Of a stretch of 64,000 nucleotides of DNA, positions 38,772 through 49,102 are shown one piece after another. The stretch is taken from NCBI RefSeq assembly GCF_005864045.1, contig NZ_VBSP01000003.1, forward strand, positions 29,125 through 93,124. The letters are read 5' to 3'. Within the stretch, counting starts at the first letter, position 1; each line of letters begins with the position of its first letter. The DNA comes from Ruoffia tabacinasalis. GTDB lineage: Bacteria > Bacillota > Bacilli > Lactobacillales > Aerococcaceae. The notes below the pieces were generated by a model. It searched no databases. It saw only the letters and a list, made by a program, of their open reading frames with translations, and was not told the origin of the DNA. The position numbers and the translations under genes were made by a program.

Positions 38772-40088
38772 ATGAGTAAAGTGCCAGTAGTCGCTTTAGT
38801 AGGTCGACCGAATGTTGGTAAATCAACCATATTCAACCGACTCATTGGAGAGAGAGTATCGATTGTAGAAGACCATCCTGGAGTAACTCGTGACCGTATT
38901 TATGCGACAGGTAAGTGGATTGGTAAAGAATACCGTTTGATTGATACCGGTGGTATTGATATGAGTAATGAGCCATTAATGAATCAAGTGCGTTACCAAG
39001 CAGACTTAGCCATGGATGAAGCGGATGTCATTGTAATGGTGACGAGTGTCAGAGAAGGTGTCACTCTTGAGGATGAAGAAGTAGCCCAAAGATTACATCG
39101 AACAAATAAACCAGTTGTTCTAGCGATTAATAAAGCAGATAATCCTGAACAACGCCAAATGATTTATGATTTCTATACTTTAGGCTTAGGTGATCCTATC
39201 CCAATATCTGGTTCACATGGTACCGGAATTGGTGATTTATTAGATAAGATAGTGGAAATGTTTCCAGAAGATTCTAGTGATACAGATGACGATGATTCAA
39301 TTAAATTCAGTTTTATTGGACGTCCTAATGTAGGTAAATCTAGTTTAGTGAATTCAATATTGAAGGAAGAACGTGTGATTGTATCAAATATTGAAGGAAC
39401 CACCCGTGAGGCAGTTGATACTAAGTTCAAGACAGCTGATGGTAAAGAATATACAATGATTGATACCGCAGGGATTCGTAAAAAAGGTAAAGTTTGGGAA
39501 AACACTGAAAAGTATAGTGTTATGCGTGCCTTATCAGCAATTGAACGAAGTGATATTGTTTGTATGGTATTAGATGCTGAAACTGGAATTATCGAACAAG
39601 ATAAACGTGTCGCAGGTTATGCTTATGAAGCAGGTAAAGGTATTATTATTATTGTTAACAAATGGGATGCCGTTGACAAAAGTAATAATAAGTTCGACGA
39701 GTTTACTAAAGAAATTCGTAAAGAGTTTCAATATTTACGTTTTGCACCTATCTTATTTGTGAGTGCAAAAACAGGACAAAGATTAAATAAACTACCTGAA
39801 CTAATTAATATGATTCACGAGAACCGCGCAAGACGTGTTCAATCTTCTGTATTGAATAACGTAGTAATGGATGCTGTTGCGATGAATCCAACACCAACGG
39901 ATAAAGGTAGACGCTTAAAAATCTACTATATGACACAAGTTGCGATCAACCCACCAACATTTGTTGTGTTTGTGAATGATGTTGAGTTAATGCACTTCAG
40001 TTATGAACGCTTTTTAGAGAATCAGTTACGTGAAAGTTTCTATTTTGAAGGTACTCCGGTACATATAATTACACGTGCGCGTTCATAA
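38772..40088 (+). CDS. der: Ribosome assembly GTPase Der (EngA)
   Basis: Double GTPase needed for 50S subunit assembly (438 aa). First G domain: [30 protein letters not shown] and NKAD. Second G domain (about residue 177 on): [34 protein letters not shown] and NKWD. The C-terminal KH-like domain ends the protein. RBS GGAGGTGA lies 4-11 bases before ATG 38772. Order rpsA-der-hup is the standard one in Bacilli. Confidence 0.98.
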   Translation: MSKVPVVALVGRPNVGKSTIFNRLIGERVSIVEDHPGVTRDRIYATGKWIGKEYRLIDTGGIDMSNEPLMNQVRYQADLAMDEADVIVMVTSVREGVTLEDEEVAQRLHRTNKPVVLAINKADNPEQRQMIYDFYTLGLGDPIPISGSHGTGIGDLLDKIVEMFPEDSSDTDDDDSIKFSFIGRPNVGKSSLVNSILKEERVIVSNIEGTTREAVDTKFKTADGKEYTMIDTAGIRKKGKVWENTEKYSVMRALSAIERSDIVCMVLDAETGIIEQDKRVAGYAYEAGKGIIIIVNKWDAVDKSNNKFDEFTKEIRKEFQYLRFAPILFVSAKTGQRLNKLPELINMIHENRARRVQSSVLNNVVMDAVAMNPTPTDKGRRLKIYYMTQVAINPPTFVVFVNDVELMHFSYERFLENQLRESFYFEGTPVHIITRARS

Positions 40089-40132
40089 TGCTTAAATATT
40101 AGTTTAGATTTACTCAAGAATAGTGTAAAACG

Positions 40133-40161
40133 TTGTATTATAAGCTTTTATGTGTTATTCT
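40133..40161 (+). promoter_or_regulatory. hup promoter
   Basis: TTGTAT (40133-40138), 17-nt spacer, TATTCT (40156-40161) with extended TGT before it. An 80-nt leader follows. Confidence 0.4.
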
Positions 40162-40241
40162 TATAAATGAAATATCCGTTAAAGAGATGTCGTATATTTC
40201 AAATATCTCAAATATGAGGATTTATATAAGGAGGAATACTA

Positions 40242-40517
40242 ATGGCAAATAAAGCACAATTAGTAGAAAAAGTAGCAGAAAAAACTAACTTAACTAAGAA
40301 AGACGTAACAGCAGCGGTTGAAGCGTTATTCGAAACAATCGAAGAAACTTTAGCTTCTGGCGACAAAGTTCAAGTTATCGGTTTCGGTACATTTGAAGTT
40401 CGTGATAGAGCTGCTCGTAAAGGTCGTAACCCACAAACTGGAGAAGAAATTCAAATTCCAGCAAGTAAAGTACCAGGATTCAAAGCTGGTAAAGCATTAA
40501 AAGAAGCTGTAAAATAA
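40242..40517 (+). CDS. hup: DNA-binding protein HU
   Basis: Histone-like nucleoid protein (91 aa, exact family length). It starts [20 protein letters not shown] and has the DNA-binding beta-arm [21 protein letters not shown] followed by [25 protein letters not shown]. Strong codon bias fits abundant expression. Flanked by a promoter and a clear terminator. Confidence 0.98.
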   Translation: MANKAQLVEKVAEKTNLTKKDVTAAVEALFETIEETLASGDKVQVIGFGTFEVRDRAARKGRNPQTGEEIQIPASKVPGFKAGKALKEAVK

Positions 40518-40528
40518 TTCAAGCTTTT

Positions 40529-40566
40529 AACCCCTAGAGCCACAAGGCTTTAGGGGTTTTCTTTTT
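40529..40566 (+). terminator. Terminator after hup
   Basis: A 13-bp stem (AACCCCTAGAGCC with GGCTTTAGGGGTT, one G-U), ACAA loop, then TTCTTTTT. Confidence 0.93.
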
Positions 40567-40683
40567 GGATATTAGCGCTCTAGTGGACCAATTGTGGACT
40601 AAATATTTCTATATTATATCTTTTGTTCATTCCTCCCAATTTAAATATACGACACATAATATTCAATTATTCGCCGATTAATT

Positions 40684-40712
40684 TTGGCAACAATACATGT
40701 CGGTGGTATAAT
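40684..40712 (+). promoter_or_regulatory. Promoter for ypiA-ypiB-cca
   Basis: TTGGCA (40684-40689), 17-nt spacer, TATAAT (40707-40712) with extended TGG. One of the best promoters in the window. Confidence 0.75.
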
Positions 40713-40742
40713 AAATAAGAATGAGTAAAGGAGGGTTTGATA

Positions 40743-42077
40743 ATGACAATCCTAGATGAGATTTTAGAAGAATTAGGCAATGTAGATACCATTGAAGAAC
40801 AACGGTTAGTTATTATTGATTATATAGAAAGAGCGAGTGAAGATAGTAGTTATATACCCGCACTAGAAAGCTTAGCCGATATACTATTCAAAACAGGATC
40901 AGTCGATCAAGGACTGACTGTATTAATTGAATTATTTGAATTAAAAAAATATAAGAAATATGCTAAGCAAATTGTGAGTAAATTGTACCAATATGAAGCC
41001 TATGACAAGGCGTACTTTTATTGGTTAGATTTAGCGAAATCCGACAATGAAGACCCTGAACTCAAATTATTGGAAGCAAGATTACTTAAAAAGCTAAATC
41101 GTCATACTGAAGCGATTGATATGTATCGCAAGATTATTAAAAGCTATCCGACACTAGGGGAAGCCTATGAAGATTTAGGAGATATTTACTTAGAACAGCA
41201 AAATATTAGTCAAGCAGAAAATTATTATAGAGCGGTGTATGAGTATTTAGATGATTATGAAAATATTCGTGATGTTCGACTGAAATTAGTTGAAGTTGAG
41301 TCTTTAAAAGAAATTATTGACTTAGCAGCTGTTGAAAAACTTGAAAAAGATGAGCGAATTCCATTAGAAACTGAAGATGAATTCTTCGTATTTGCTAATG
41401 TATATAAGACATTATTTCAATTCGATAAAGCGATTGATTACGCGAAAAAGGCACTACAAAAAGATTCGGATAATATAAATTATTCAATTCTTTTAATTGA
41501 TTTATACAAAACTACTGGACAGAAATCTAATTTATATAAAGAATTAACATGGTCAGCTAAAACATTACCACCCTTAGATCCAATGATATTAAACATAGCA
41601 AAAGTAGCCGATGATGTGGATCATTTAAATGATGACATCATAGAAAAGCTCGTCGATTATACAAACTTAATTGATAATAGTGAAGATTTTTATTTGGCAA
41701 TTAACATTATCGTAAATTATTACTTAAGTAAAAGTGATGCGGCACAGGCCTTACATTTTTTACGAGTATTTGAAGGGCAGCAAATTGATCATGAATATAT
41801 GAGTTATCATTTTGCGATTGTTTATGAAGCTTTGGGTCTTAAGGATAAAGCAGAAGAAGATTATTTAATTGCACTTGATTACTTACTTCCTCACGAGGAA
41901 TTAGCTTTCCGTCTAGCTAATTTTTATTTTACGAATAAAGAAGTTGAGAAGGCATTAGAAGTCGTGAATCAATATAACAATACGTTTTATGATATACCAA
42001 AATTAAAAGCTTTGAGTAAAGAAATTCAATCTAAAAATGACTTATCTGACTTAGATGAATATAAAGAGTGGGAGTAA
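40743..42077 (+). CDS. ypiA: Tetratricopeptide-repeat protein YpiA
   Basis: Cytoplasmic TPR protein (444 aa) built of repeated helical pairs throughout, for example near residues 125-190 (LLKKLNRHTEAIDMYRKI then AYEDLGDIYLEQQNISQAE) and at the C-terminus (LGLKDKAEEDYLIALDYL). No catalytic domain. ATG 40743 is chosen over TTG 40737 because AAAGGAGGG ends at 40735, giving normal spacing. The neighbour ypiB starts 4 bp after the stop, as in Bacillus. A protein-protein scaffold role is inferred from the fold. Confidence 0.85.
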   Translation: MTILDEILEELGNVDTIEEQRLVIIDYIERASEDSSYIPALESLADILFKTGSVDQGLTVLIELFELKKYKKYAKQIVSKLYQYEAYDKAYFYWLDLAKSDNEDPELKLLEARLLKKLNRHTEAIDMYRKIIKSYPTLGEAYEDLGDIYLEQQNISQAENYYRAVYEYLDDYENIRDVRLKLVEVESLKEIIDLAAVEKLEKDERIPLETEDEFFVFANVYKTLFQFDKAIDYAKKALQKDSDNINYSILLIDLYKTTGQKSNLYKELTWSAKTLPPLDPMILNIAKVADDVDHLNDDIIEKLVDYTNLIDNSEDFYLAINIIVNYYLSKSDAAQALHFLRVFEGQQIDHEYMSYHFAIVYEALGLKDKAEEDYLIALDYLLPHEELAFRLANFYFTNKEVEKALEVVNQYNNTFYDIPKLKALSKEIQSKNDLSDLDEYKEWE

Positions 42078-42081
42078 GAAA

Positions 42082-42615
42082 ATGGAGAGAAATGAAAGGA
42101 AAAGACAATTTTTAAAATGGTTAATTTCAAATTACCAACATTCTAATCCGTCTGTGAATTATTTATTGCAATTTCTATCAACAAATTCTGAGCTAATGAA
42201 TAATATACTATTCTCTGAAGGGGCAAAGTATGCTCCTCGTGGAATTTACATTTCCTTTAATCCGAATACACAACTGCCTTTTATGTATTATAAAGAACAG
42301 CTAAGTTATACATTGAGCGACCAAGCCTTTCATGATATTCGCTTGAATCATCGTTTTTCAAAGCAAGATTTTTATGTCGAAGTGGATATTCCTCATCTTT
42401 ATCAACAACTGTATAGGTTTGATGTTTTTGAAGATAATCCGTATATCCCGGAAAATCTACAATTTTTGATGGACTTAGAAGATAGTCTATATCAGATTTC
42501 ATTGGAGACGAAACTGTCTTTATTAAATAAAGATTTAAATACCGCTTTAGAGAAATACGATTTTGATAAAGTGAGTTATTATTTAAAACAAATTGAAAAA
42601 TTGAAAGGTGAATAA
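42082..42615 (+). CDS. ypiB: UPF0302 protein YpiB (ReoY family)
   Basis: Protein of the UPF0302/YpiB family (177 aa). Listeria ReoY, a member of this family, takes part in ClpCP-dependent control of MurA and so of peptidoglycan synthesis; this is family knowledge, not visible in the sequence. The N-terminus ERNERKRQFLKWLISNYQ and the central block around NHRFSKQDFYVEVDIPHLY are family-like. ATG 42082 has GGGAG upstream; an in-frame ATG at 42055 would lie inside ypiA. The stop is one base before the cca start. Confidence 0.85.
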   Translation: MERNERKRQFLKWLISNYQHSNPSVNYLLQFLSTNSELMNNILFSEGAKYAPRGIYISFNPNTQLPFMYYKEQLSYTLSDQAFHDIRLNHRFSKQDFYVEVDIPHLYQQLYRFDVFEDNPYIPENLQFLMDLEDSLYQISLETKLSLLNKDLNTALEKYDFDKVSYYLKQIEKLKGE

Positions 42616-42616
42616 T

Positions 42617-43846
42617 ATGTTTGTATCACTGACAGATCCATTATTTCAAGAAGCAATTCCTGTATTAGGACAAATTGAGTCTCATGGATATGAGGCTTAT
42701 TTTGTTGGGGGTTGTGTAAGAGATACATTATTAAATAAAAAAATTAATGACATTGATATTGCAAGCAGTGCAAGACCAGAAGAAGTTGAAGCTATGTTTC
42801 CGATTACGTTTGATGTCGGTAAGGAACATGGGACAATTGTTGTTGTTGTGGATAAAGCGCCTTATGAAATAACAACATTTAGAACGGAAGGCGACTATAC
42901 TGATTATAGACGGCCAGATGAAGTAAATTTCGTTCGTAATTTAAGAGAAGACACGTTAAGACGTGATTTTACAATTAATGCGATGGCATTTGATCGCCAA
43001 GGCGAATTATATGACTACCACGGCGGTGTAAAGGATTTAAATGACCATCTAATCAGATGTGTTGGTAATGCGCAGGAGCGCTTCTTAGAAGACGCTTTAA
43101 GAATGATGAGAGCGATTCGATTTGCCTCTCAGTTAGGTTTTGAGATTGAACAAGAGTCATTTAATGCGATTCAAGCTTTAAAAGCAAATTTACAACATAT
43201 TTCAATTGAACGAATCAGAATAGAATTTAGTAAATTTTTACTTGGAAATTCTTTTACTGAAAAATCCCAGTTACTCGTCAACACAGGGTTAGCTGAATAC
43301 TTGCCAGGATTTACGCAAGAGTTAGCAGGAACAGTTATGTCTGAATTAAGTAAAGATTTTAAAGACACACCAAATGCTTTACGTGATGAGCGCTTAGTCT
43401 GGGCTAGAATGTTAAAACATATGGGAATCATTCAGCCAGAAACAATTCGTAGTTTTTTAAAAGAATGGACACATAGTAATGCTTTTATCAAAGATGTGAT
43501 CCAAATGATTCAATTGTTTGACTACTTTAAAGAGGAACATGTCACAAGTTGGGAAGTTTACAATTATGACTTCTCAAATATTCAACGTGTTGAGGACTTT
43601 TTATTTGAAACTCAACGTATTGACCATAAATTTGTCGAAGATATTTACAACGCATTACCAATAAAAAGCAAAAAAGATATTGCCGTTAATGGGAAAGATG
43701 TTATGACAATCCTTGATCTTAAAAAAGGCGGTCCAGAAATTGGGGCATGGTTAGATAAGATTGAACGATTAATCATTGAAATGGAACTAGAAAATACTTA
43801 TAGTATGATTGAAGCTTATATAAAAAATAGTGGCAGTATAGATTAG
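42617..43846 (+). CDS. cca: CCA tRNA nucleotidyltransferase
   Basis: Adds or repairs the 3'-CCA end of tRNAs (409 aa, class II). Catalytic head: FVGGCVRDTLLNKKINDIDIA with the metal-binding Asp pair. Also visible are EITTFRTEGDYTD, RRDFTINAMAFD and the EDALRMMRAIRFASQL helix. The C-terminal body and tail are helical. ATG 42617 is chosen with AAAGGTGA as RBS; an in-frame GTG at 42608 overlaps ypiB. It lies 10 bp before the DinG-like gene, as in Bacillus where cca and dinG are close. Confidence 0.95.
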   Translation: MFVSLTDPLFQEAIPVLGQIESHGYEAYFVGGCVRDTLLNKKINDIDIASSARPEEVEAMFPITFDVGKEHGTIVVVVDKAPYEITTFRTEGDYTDYRRPDEVNFVRNLREDTLRRDFTINAMAFDRQGELYDYHGGVKDLNDHLIRCVGNAQERFLEDALRMMRAIRFASQLGFEIEQESFNAIQALKANLQHISIERIRIEFSKFLLGNSFTEKSQLLVNTGLAEYLPGFTQELAGTVMSELSKDFKDTPNALRDERLVWARMLKHMGIIQPETIRSFLKEWTHSNAFIKDVIQMIQLFDYFKEEHVTSWEVYNYDFSNIQRVEDFLFETQRIDHKFVEDIYNALPIKSKKDIAVNGKDVMTILDLKKGGPEIGAWLDKIERLIIEMELENTYSMIEAYIKNSGSID

Positions 43847-43856
43847 GAGTGTTTGT

Positions 43857-46391
43857 ATGCCTAGGTTAAAGAATAAAATTGCAATCGTTGATATTGAAAC
43901 AACCGGGCCCAATATTGACGAGGGTGATCGAATCATCCAAATTGGAGCAATTATTATATCTGAAGGCAATATTGTTAATACATATTCGATGTTAATAAAT
44001 CCTAATCGTGAGATTCCAGAACATATTGCAAAGTTAACAGGTATTAAAGAAGAAGATGTGGCCAATGCACCACAGTTTAATAGTGTAGCGACTTTATGGC
44101 ATGAGAGGCTGAAAGATTGTGTCTTTATTGCTCATAATTTAGGCTTTGACTTACGCATACTTAAAGAAAGTTTTGAAAGATTTGATTTAGAATTTGATCC
44201 TATCGCACTAGATTCAGTGGTCCTTGCGAAAATCATCGTCCCAACAGCAATCGGATTTAATTTAACGGATTTAAGTCGTCATTTTAATTTAGAATATAGT
44301 GAAGCTCATGATGCCTATTCAGATGCATTAATCACTGCAGATATTGTGAGTGAGTTAGCTAAAATTGCGAAAGAAATTCCGGTTGAGACTCTTGGTCGAA
44401 TGGAACCATTTTTAAGGCATTTGAGATATAACGAAATAGAATTTTTCACTAATCCAGATAAGTTTATTTTAAACGACATTGTTAGTGACAAAAGAGCGGA
44501 TGTAGATTTAGAAAGTGAAAACTTACCTAAACAGAATCAAACCCTTTCAGAATTTATTTATGAAAAATGGCAAAACCATCCTTATGCTGTCTTAGAAGAT
44601 ACACATCGTCCCATTCCATATGACGTGATATTTAATGAAAGCATCTTAAAAGAGGGGCGTTATTTATTATCTTTGCCTACATTAGATGAATCAAATTATT
44701 GGAGTGACGTGATTATAAGGCAAACTACTTTAGAAAAGATTGCTTTATTAAAGTCACAAGGAAATTATTTACATGAAAAAGCTTTTGAGAATTATATTCT
44801 TCAATATAATTTCAAGCGTAATAATCAACAGGAATTACTCGTTATAGCGGCATCTATACATTGGCAAGCTTTGTCAAAATTCGGTGATTTTAGCGAAATT
44901 AATAAAGAATTGTCTATTAAAAACTTGTTAAGTAAGCACCAAGCGAACGATTTATTAGTAAAGAACCATTCTAATTTCCATAATGTGATTAAAAATGCTA
45001 AAAAAGCAAATATCATCATCACTTATGACGCTAATTTACACAGTATGATGCAAAAAAACAGAGAACAGACAGAGTATTTATTCAATCGACATCTGATTAT
45101 AGGTAATGTTAATTCCTTTATTGACTCTGCTCGCTATATTCAACAGAGTAATATTGAATTGAGTGATTTGAGTAATCATTTACTTAATTTATTTGATGAT
45201 ATGCAACAAATTTACAGTGATAATCAATATGTTGTTCATTTAAGCAAAGAGATTCAATCGATGAGAGATTTAAGTAATAACTTAATCTCGATAATCAGCA
45301 ATATACTAAAAGAAGAACCGTTTGATAACACAATCCAACAAGAAAATGTTCAAACTTACGTGAATATTGAATCCGATGACGCGAAGAAGATCATGGACTT
45401 TGCCAATAAGATTAGAACTAAATTAGCTGGCTTTTATAAGCAATTAGTTATTGAGTCAGAAAAGCTGAAGAAAATGAATCAACAAGTTCTACCATTACAC
45501 CGTTTTATTAACCAACTAGAACAAATGAATTTGATGAATGACGAAAAAAATTATATGACAATCAGCGCAACACGAGTGAATAACAAGTTTTATAATATAT
45601 CAATTCAAGTGAAGCCTATTCTTATTAAGAAAGAAAGTCTTACTTGGCTGCTTGATATGCAAAGTGCATTATTAGTCAGTTCAGGAAACTATTATAATTC
45701 TAGAATGACTGGAGATTCCAATTGGATCCAACTCGACTCAGCATTTGATTATTTAAAACTACCAACATTATTTAAAGAAAATAGACATATTCTAAATCAT
45801 CCAGTTGAATTTATTCAAGGTGAAGATAATGCAACACGAATTTCTGATTTATCTGACTTTATAAATAGTGATCGTAAGCATTTAGGCGATAAAATTATAA
45901 TTATTATGCCGAATCAGTTTTTAGTTTCAGATCTTTTCCATAAGTTAATTCTTAATGACGAAATTTCTCAAGATTATCATATCTTAGCTGAGTCCATAAC
46001 TGGAAGTTTAAATCGAATTAGAAGGCGGATATATGAAACTGAAAAAGTTATTGTCATTCTCAGAGAAAGAAGCTTTACTGAACTTCTTTGGGGAGATAAT
46101 CAAACTGAAATTTCAGTTCTGTTATATAATTTACCTTTCCAATCTCCAGGTGAAACTAAAATACAAGCGAAGTATCATTATCTAAAGAAAACAAAAGATC
46201 AAACGGAATTATTTGATGATATATTGCTACCACAAATGATTCAAAGAATTAAAAACGTCATCAATTTTATTAGTAACAATTATGCGAATGAAAAACTTTA
46301 TATTTTAGATAAGCGTTTATATACAAAGTACTATACAAAAGAAATATTAGATCAATTAGAATCAATGGTTGAAATTAATATATTGAACTAA
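43857..46391 (+). CDS. dinG: DinG-like protein: DEDDh exonuclease fused to degenerate helicase domain
   Basis: Homologue of Gram-positive DinG (844 aa). Residues 1-170 are an epsilon-like 3'-5' exonuclease with the full DEDDh set: D12 and E14 (VDIETTG), D98 (AHNLGFD), H151 and D156 (AHDAYSDA). The remainder aligns by pattern with the XPD/DinG helicase, but its motifs look lost. The Walker A region (about 243-260) reads AVLEDTHRPIPYDV instead of a GTGKT loop. The DEAH box position (about 413-419) reads LIIGNVN. Motif VI (about 795-805) reads IQRIKNVINF without the Q-x-x-GR-x-x-R pattern. Non-catalytic landmarks persist (YNLPFQSPGE, YILDKRLYTKYY). The ORF is intact, so it is probably a functional exonuclease with a pseudo-helicase domain. 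Context cca-dinG-ypmB supports orthology. Confidence 0.85.
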   Translation: MPRLKNKIAIVDIETTGPNIDEGDRIIQIGAIIISEGNIVNTYSMLINPNREIPEHIAKLTGIKEEDVANAPQFNSVATLWHERLKDCVFIAHNLGFDLRILKESFERFDLEFDPIALDSVVLAKIIVPTAIGFNLTDLSRHFNLEYSEAHDAYSDALITADIVSELAKIAKEIPVETLGRMEPFLRHLRYNEIEFFTNPDKFILNDIVSDKRADVDLESENLPKQNQTLSEFIYEKWQNHPYAVLEDTHRPIPYDVIFNESILKEGRYLLSLPTLDESNYWSDVIIRQTTLEKIALLKSQGNYLHEKAFENYILQYNFKRNNQQELLVIAASIHWQALSKFGDFSEINKELSIKNLLSKHQANDLLVKNHSNFHNVIKNAKKANIIITYDANLHSMMQKNREQTEYLFNRHLIIGNVNSFIDSARYIQQSNIELSDLSNHLLNLFDDMQQIYSDNQYVVHLSKEIQSMRDLSNNLISIISNILKEEPFDNTIQQENVQTYVNIESDDAKKIMDFANKIRTKLAGFYKQLVIESEKLKKMNQQVLPLHRFINQLEQMNLMNDEKNYMTISATRVNNKFYNISIQVKPILIKKESLTWLLDMQSALLVSSGNYYNSRMTGDSNWIQLDSAFDYLKLPTLFKENRHILNHPVEFIQGEDNATRISDLSDFINSDRKHLGDKIIIIMPNQFLVSDLFHKLILNDEISQDYHILAESITGSLNRIRRRIYETEKVIVILRERSFTELLWGDNQTEISVLLYNLPFQSPGETKIQAKYHYLKKTKDQTELFDDILLPQMIQRIKNVINFISNNYANEKLYILDKRLYTKYYTKEILDQLESMVEINILN

Positions 46392-46482
46392 CTACTTCAT
46401 GTGTTTATTCAATTTACATCAAAAATATGTTATTATATAACGGTCATGAAATTAGAAAGAAATATCGGAAGGAGGCCAAACG

Positions 46483-46959
46483 TTGAACCGTAAAGTAGTA
46501 TCAGGATTAACAGTTTTACTGTTAATTGTACTTGTTGCATTATTATTTATCTATTCGCAAAGTATGGGTTCGATGGTGCAAGCTCAGGAGGAAACTGTCG
46601 AGTTAGTTTCTTTAGATTATAATGTCGAAGAAGTTAACGATTTCTATTGGGTAACTATTGATGAATCATACTTTACACTGGATTTTACAGATGAGAATGG
46701 TAATCAAATATATGCAATTGTTACGCAAGACGGAGGAGATATTCAATATTATACTTCTCAAGATATCATATCTCATCAAGATGCCTTATCGATTACACTC
46801 AGTGAAAATGACCCAACGAAACTATTACAACCTCGACTTGGGATGATGAATAATCAACCCGTTTGGGAGATTTCATTTAAAGCTGAGAATAATACACTAT
46901 CGTATTATTATATTAATGCGTCAAATGGCGAGTGGATTCAATCTATCGCTAATATTTAA
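46483..46959 (+). CDS. ypmB: YpmB-like membrane-anchored DUF5590 protein
   Basis: Small protein (158 aa) with one N-terminal transmembrane helix (about residues 7-26) and an extracytoplasmic PepSY-like DUF5590 domain, ending in WEISFKAENNTLSYYYINASNGEW, which is the typical last strand region. It starts at TTG 46483 with AAGGAGG. Position between dinG and asnS matches Bacillus ypmB. The aspB gene found between ypmB and asnS in Bacillus is absent. Function of the family is unknown. Confidence 0.85.
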   Translation: MNRKVVSGLTVLLLIVLVALLFIYSQSMGSMVQAQEETVELVSLDYNVEEVNDFYWVTIDESYFTLDFTDENGNQIYAIVTQDGGDIQYYTSQDIISHQDALSITLSENDPTKLLQPRLGMMNNQPVWEISFKAENNTLSYYYINASNGEWIQSIANI

Positions 46960-46977
46960 GAATTTAGGGGGAATATT

Positions 46978-48276
46978 GTGGATACAATTACAATGCGTCA
47001 AGCAGGCGACTATGTAGATAAACAAGTAAAAATTCATGCGTGGGTTACAAACAAAAGAAGTAGTGGGAAAATCGCTTTCCTACAACTACGCGATGGACAC
47101 GAGTACTTCCAAGGTGTCGTGTTAAAAAACCAAGTAGGTGAAGAAACATTTGAGTTAGTTAAACACTTAGGACAAGAAACAAGTGTTGAATTAACAGGTG
47201 TTATCCAAACAGATGATCGTTCAAGTTTAGGTTATGAACTGTTAGTTGAATCAATTAAAGTGATTGGTGAAAGTCATGAATACCCAATTACACCTAAAGA
47301 CCACGGAACAGATTTCTTAATGGATCACCGTCACTTATGGTTACGTTCATCAAAACAACACGCTATTATGCAAATTCGTAATGAAATCATTCGCTCTACA
47401 TATGAATTTTATAATGACCGTGGTTTCATTAAAGTGGACCCACCAATTCTAACTGGAAGCTCACCTGAAGGAACAACAGAGTTATTCCATACGAAATACT
47501 TTGATGAAGATGCTTTCTTATCACAAAGTGGTCAATTATACTTAGAAGCTGCGGCTATGGCTTTTGGTAAAGTATTCTCCTTTGGTCCTACGTTTAGAGC
47601 AGAAAAATCAAAAACACGTCGTCATTTAATTGAATTTTGGATGATGGAACCTGAAATGGCAAACTACAATCATGAGGAAAGTTTAAAAGTACAAGAAGAG
47701 TATGTTGCTTTTGTTGTACGTAATGTGATTGATCATTGTGGTTCAGCTTTATCTACTTTAGAACGTGATGTTGCTACCTTAGAAGAATATACGAAATTAC
47801 CATATCCACGTGTATCTTATACAGAAGCAATTGAATTATTAACAGAGAATGGCTTCGATGATATTGAATGGGGAGATGACTTTGGTTCACCTCATGAAAC
47901 ATTTATTGCCAGCAAATACGATCGACCAATCTTTATTGTTAACTATCCAAAAGCAATTAAACCATTCTACATGAAGATTAATCCTGAAGATCCTCGTACA
48001 GTATTATGTGCCGACATGATTGCACCTGAAGGTTATGGTGAAATCATTGGTGGTTCAGAGCGTGAGAATGATTACGAAATCATGAAAGAAAATATTACTA
48101 AATTTGGTTTAGACTTAGATGCTTACCAATGGTATTTAGATATTTCACGTTATGGTAGCGTACCACATAGTGGGTTTGGAATGGGTCTTGAACGAGTAGT
48201 GGCTTGGTTATCTGGAATTGAGCATATTAGAGAAACAGCCCCATTCCCAAGATTATTAAACCGTTTATATCCATAA
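46978..48276 (+). CDS. asnS: Asparagine-tRNA ligase
   Basis: Class II aminoacyl-tRNA synthetase charging tRNA-Asn (432 aa). The N-terminal OB-fold has [23 protein letters not shown]. The catalytic core has motif 2 [24 protein letters not shown] and motif 3 [13 protein letters not shown]. It starts at GTG 46978 with AGGGGG. No T-box leader is visible before it; it follows ypmB by 18 bp. Confidence 0.97.
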   Translation: MDTITMRQAGDYVDKQVKIHAWVTNKRSSGKIAFLQLRDGHEYFQGVVLKNQVGEETFELVKHLGQETSVELTGVIQTDDRSSLGYELLVESIKVIGESHEYPITPKDHGTDFLMDHRHLWLRSSKQHAIMQIRNEIIRSTYEFYNDRGFIKVDPPILTGSSPEGTTELFHTKYFDEDAFLSQSGQLYLEAAAMAFGKVFSFGPTFRAEKSKTRRHLIEFWMMEPEMANYNHEESLKVQEEYVAFVVRNVIDHCGSALSTLERDVATLEEYTKLPYPRVSYTEAIELLTENGFDDIEWGDDFGSPHETFIASKYDRPIFIVNYPKAIKPFYMKINPEDPRTVLCADMIAPEGYGEIIGGSERENDYEIMKENITKFGLDLDAYQWYLDISRYGSVPHSGFGMGLERVVAWLSGIEHIRETAPFPRLLNRLYP

Positions 48277-48294
48277 GACAAATTATTTAATGTG

Positions 48295-48322
48295 TAAAAG
48301 CCATTTTCAGATGGCTTTTATG
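48295..48322 (+). terminator. Hairpin between asnS and dnaD
   Basis: A 10-bp perfect stem (TAAAAGCCAT with ATGGCTTTTA), six-base loop. The U-run is part of the stem, so it is probably a weak, possibly bidirectional terminator. Confidence 0.6.
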
Positions 48323-48364
48323 CGTTTATAGGGAAAATTTTAAAAGAAGGGAGTTAAAGACTAT

Positions 48365-49090
48365 ATGAGAAGCACTGCCTATGATTGGATTAAAGACGGT
48401 TTTACTTCAGTACCTAACATTCTTTTTGATCAATACCATCAACTTGAATTAACCGGTGATCAGATGGTTTTATTATTATATATTTTTTCTCAAATCAATC
48501 GAGGAAAATCATCTGAAGATATGAACCGTCTATCCATCGATCTTGGTTGGAGTAGCCACAAAGTGAGCGACACACTAAGTCAACTCATGAACAAAGACTT
48601 CCTAGAAATCGAATTGGTGCCAAATAGTGAAGGCAAACAAACGGATCATTATACATTAAGACCGTTGTTCGACAAATTAGATGAGATAAACTTCCAACAA
48701 AGTGCCCAAAGCGCACAAAATACGAAAAAGAACCATTCGGCTCCCCAAAATGAAGGGCTGAATATAGTCACATCATTTGAACAAGAATTTGGAAGACAAT
48801 TAACTCAGATTGAATTAGAAACATTAAATGACTGGGTAAACATTTCTAAATATGATGAAAAGTTAGTTCAATTAGCTTTAAAACAAGCAGTTTTAAACCA
48901 AGCGCTGAGTTTAAAATACATTGACCGTATCTTACTTAATTGGGAAAAGAAAAATATTCGAACAGCAGATGAAGCTCAAAGAGACATTGAGCGATTTGAG
49001 AATCGAAATAATCAGAATAATTCACAAATGGTGGATGATTCACAATATGAGCATATCGAAATACCACTTAATTACTGGGACAACAATTAA
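48365..49090 (+). CDS. dnaD: DNA replication initiation protein DnaD
   Basis: Primosome component that helps DnaA-dependent initiation and restart in low-GC Gram-positives (241 aa). The N-terminal winged helix (about residues 15-100) includes TGDQMVLLLYIFSQINRG and LSQLMNKDFLEIE. The C-terminal DnaB_2 domain (about 135-205) has FEQEFGRQLTQIELETLNDW and LALKQAVLNQALSLKYIDRILLNW. The acidic tail is short. It is followed 12 bp later by nth, the standard pair. Confidence 0.95.
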   Translation: MRSTAYDWIKDGFTSVPNILFDQYHQLELTGDQMVLLLYIFSQINRGKSSEDMNRLSIDLGWSSHKVSDTLSQLMNKDFLEIELVPNSEGKQTDHYTLRPLFDKLDEINFQQSAQSAQNTKKNHSAPQNEGLNIVTSFEQEFGRQLTQIELETLNDWVNISKYDEKLVQLALKQAVLNQALSLKYIDRILLNWEKKNIRTADEAQRDIERFENRNNQNNSQMVDDSQYEHIEIPLNYWDNN

Positions 49091-49102
49091 TAGGAGAGAC
49101 AT

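Noticed and set aside
40570..40600. Repeated GTGGAC pair as an operator
   Set aside because: The two hexamers are direct, only 11 bp apart, lie far upstream of the ypiA promoter, and nothing else supports regulation.
46960..46977. T-box leader before asnS
   Set aside because: Only 18 bp separate ypmB and asnS and no T-box sequence is visible.
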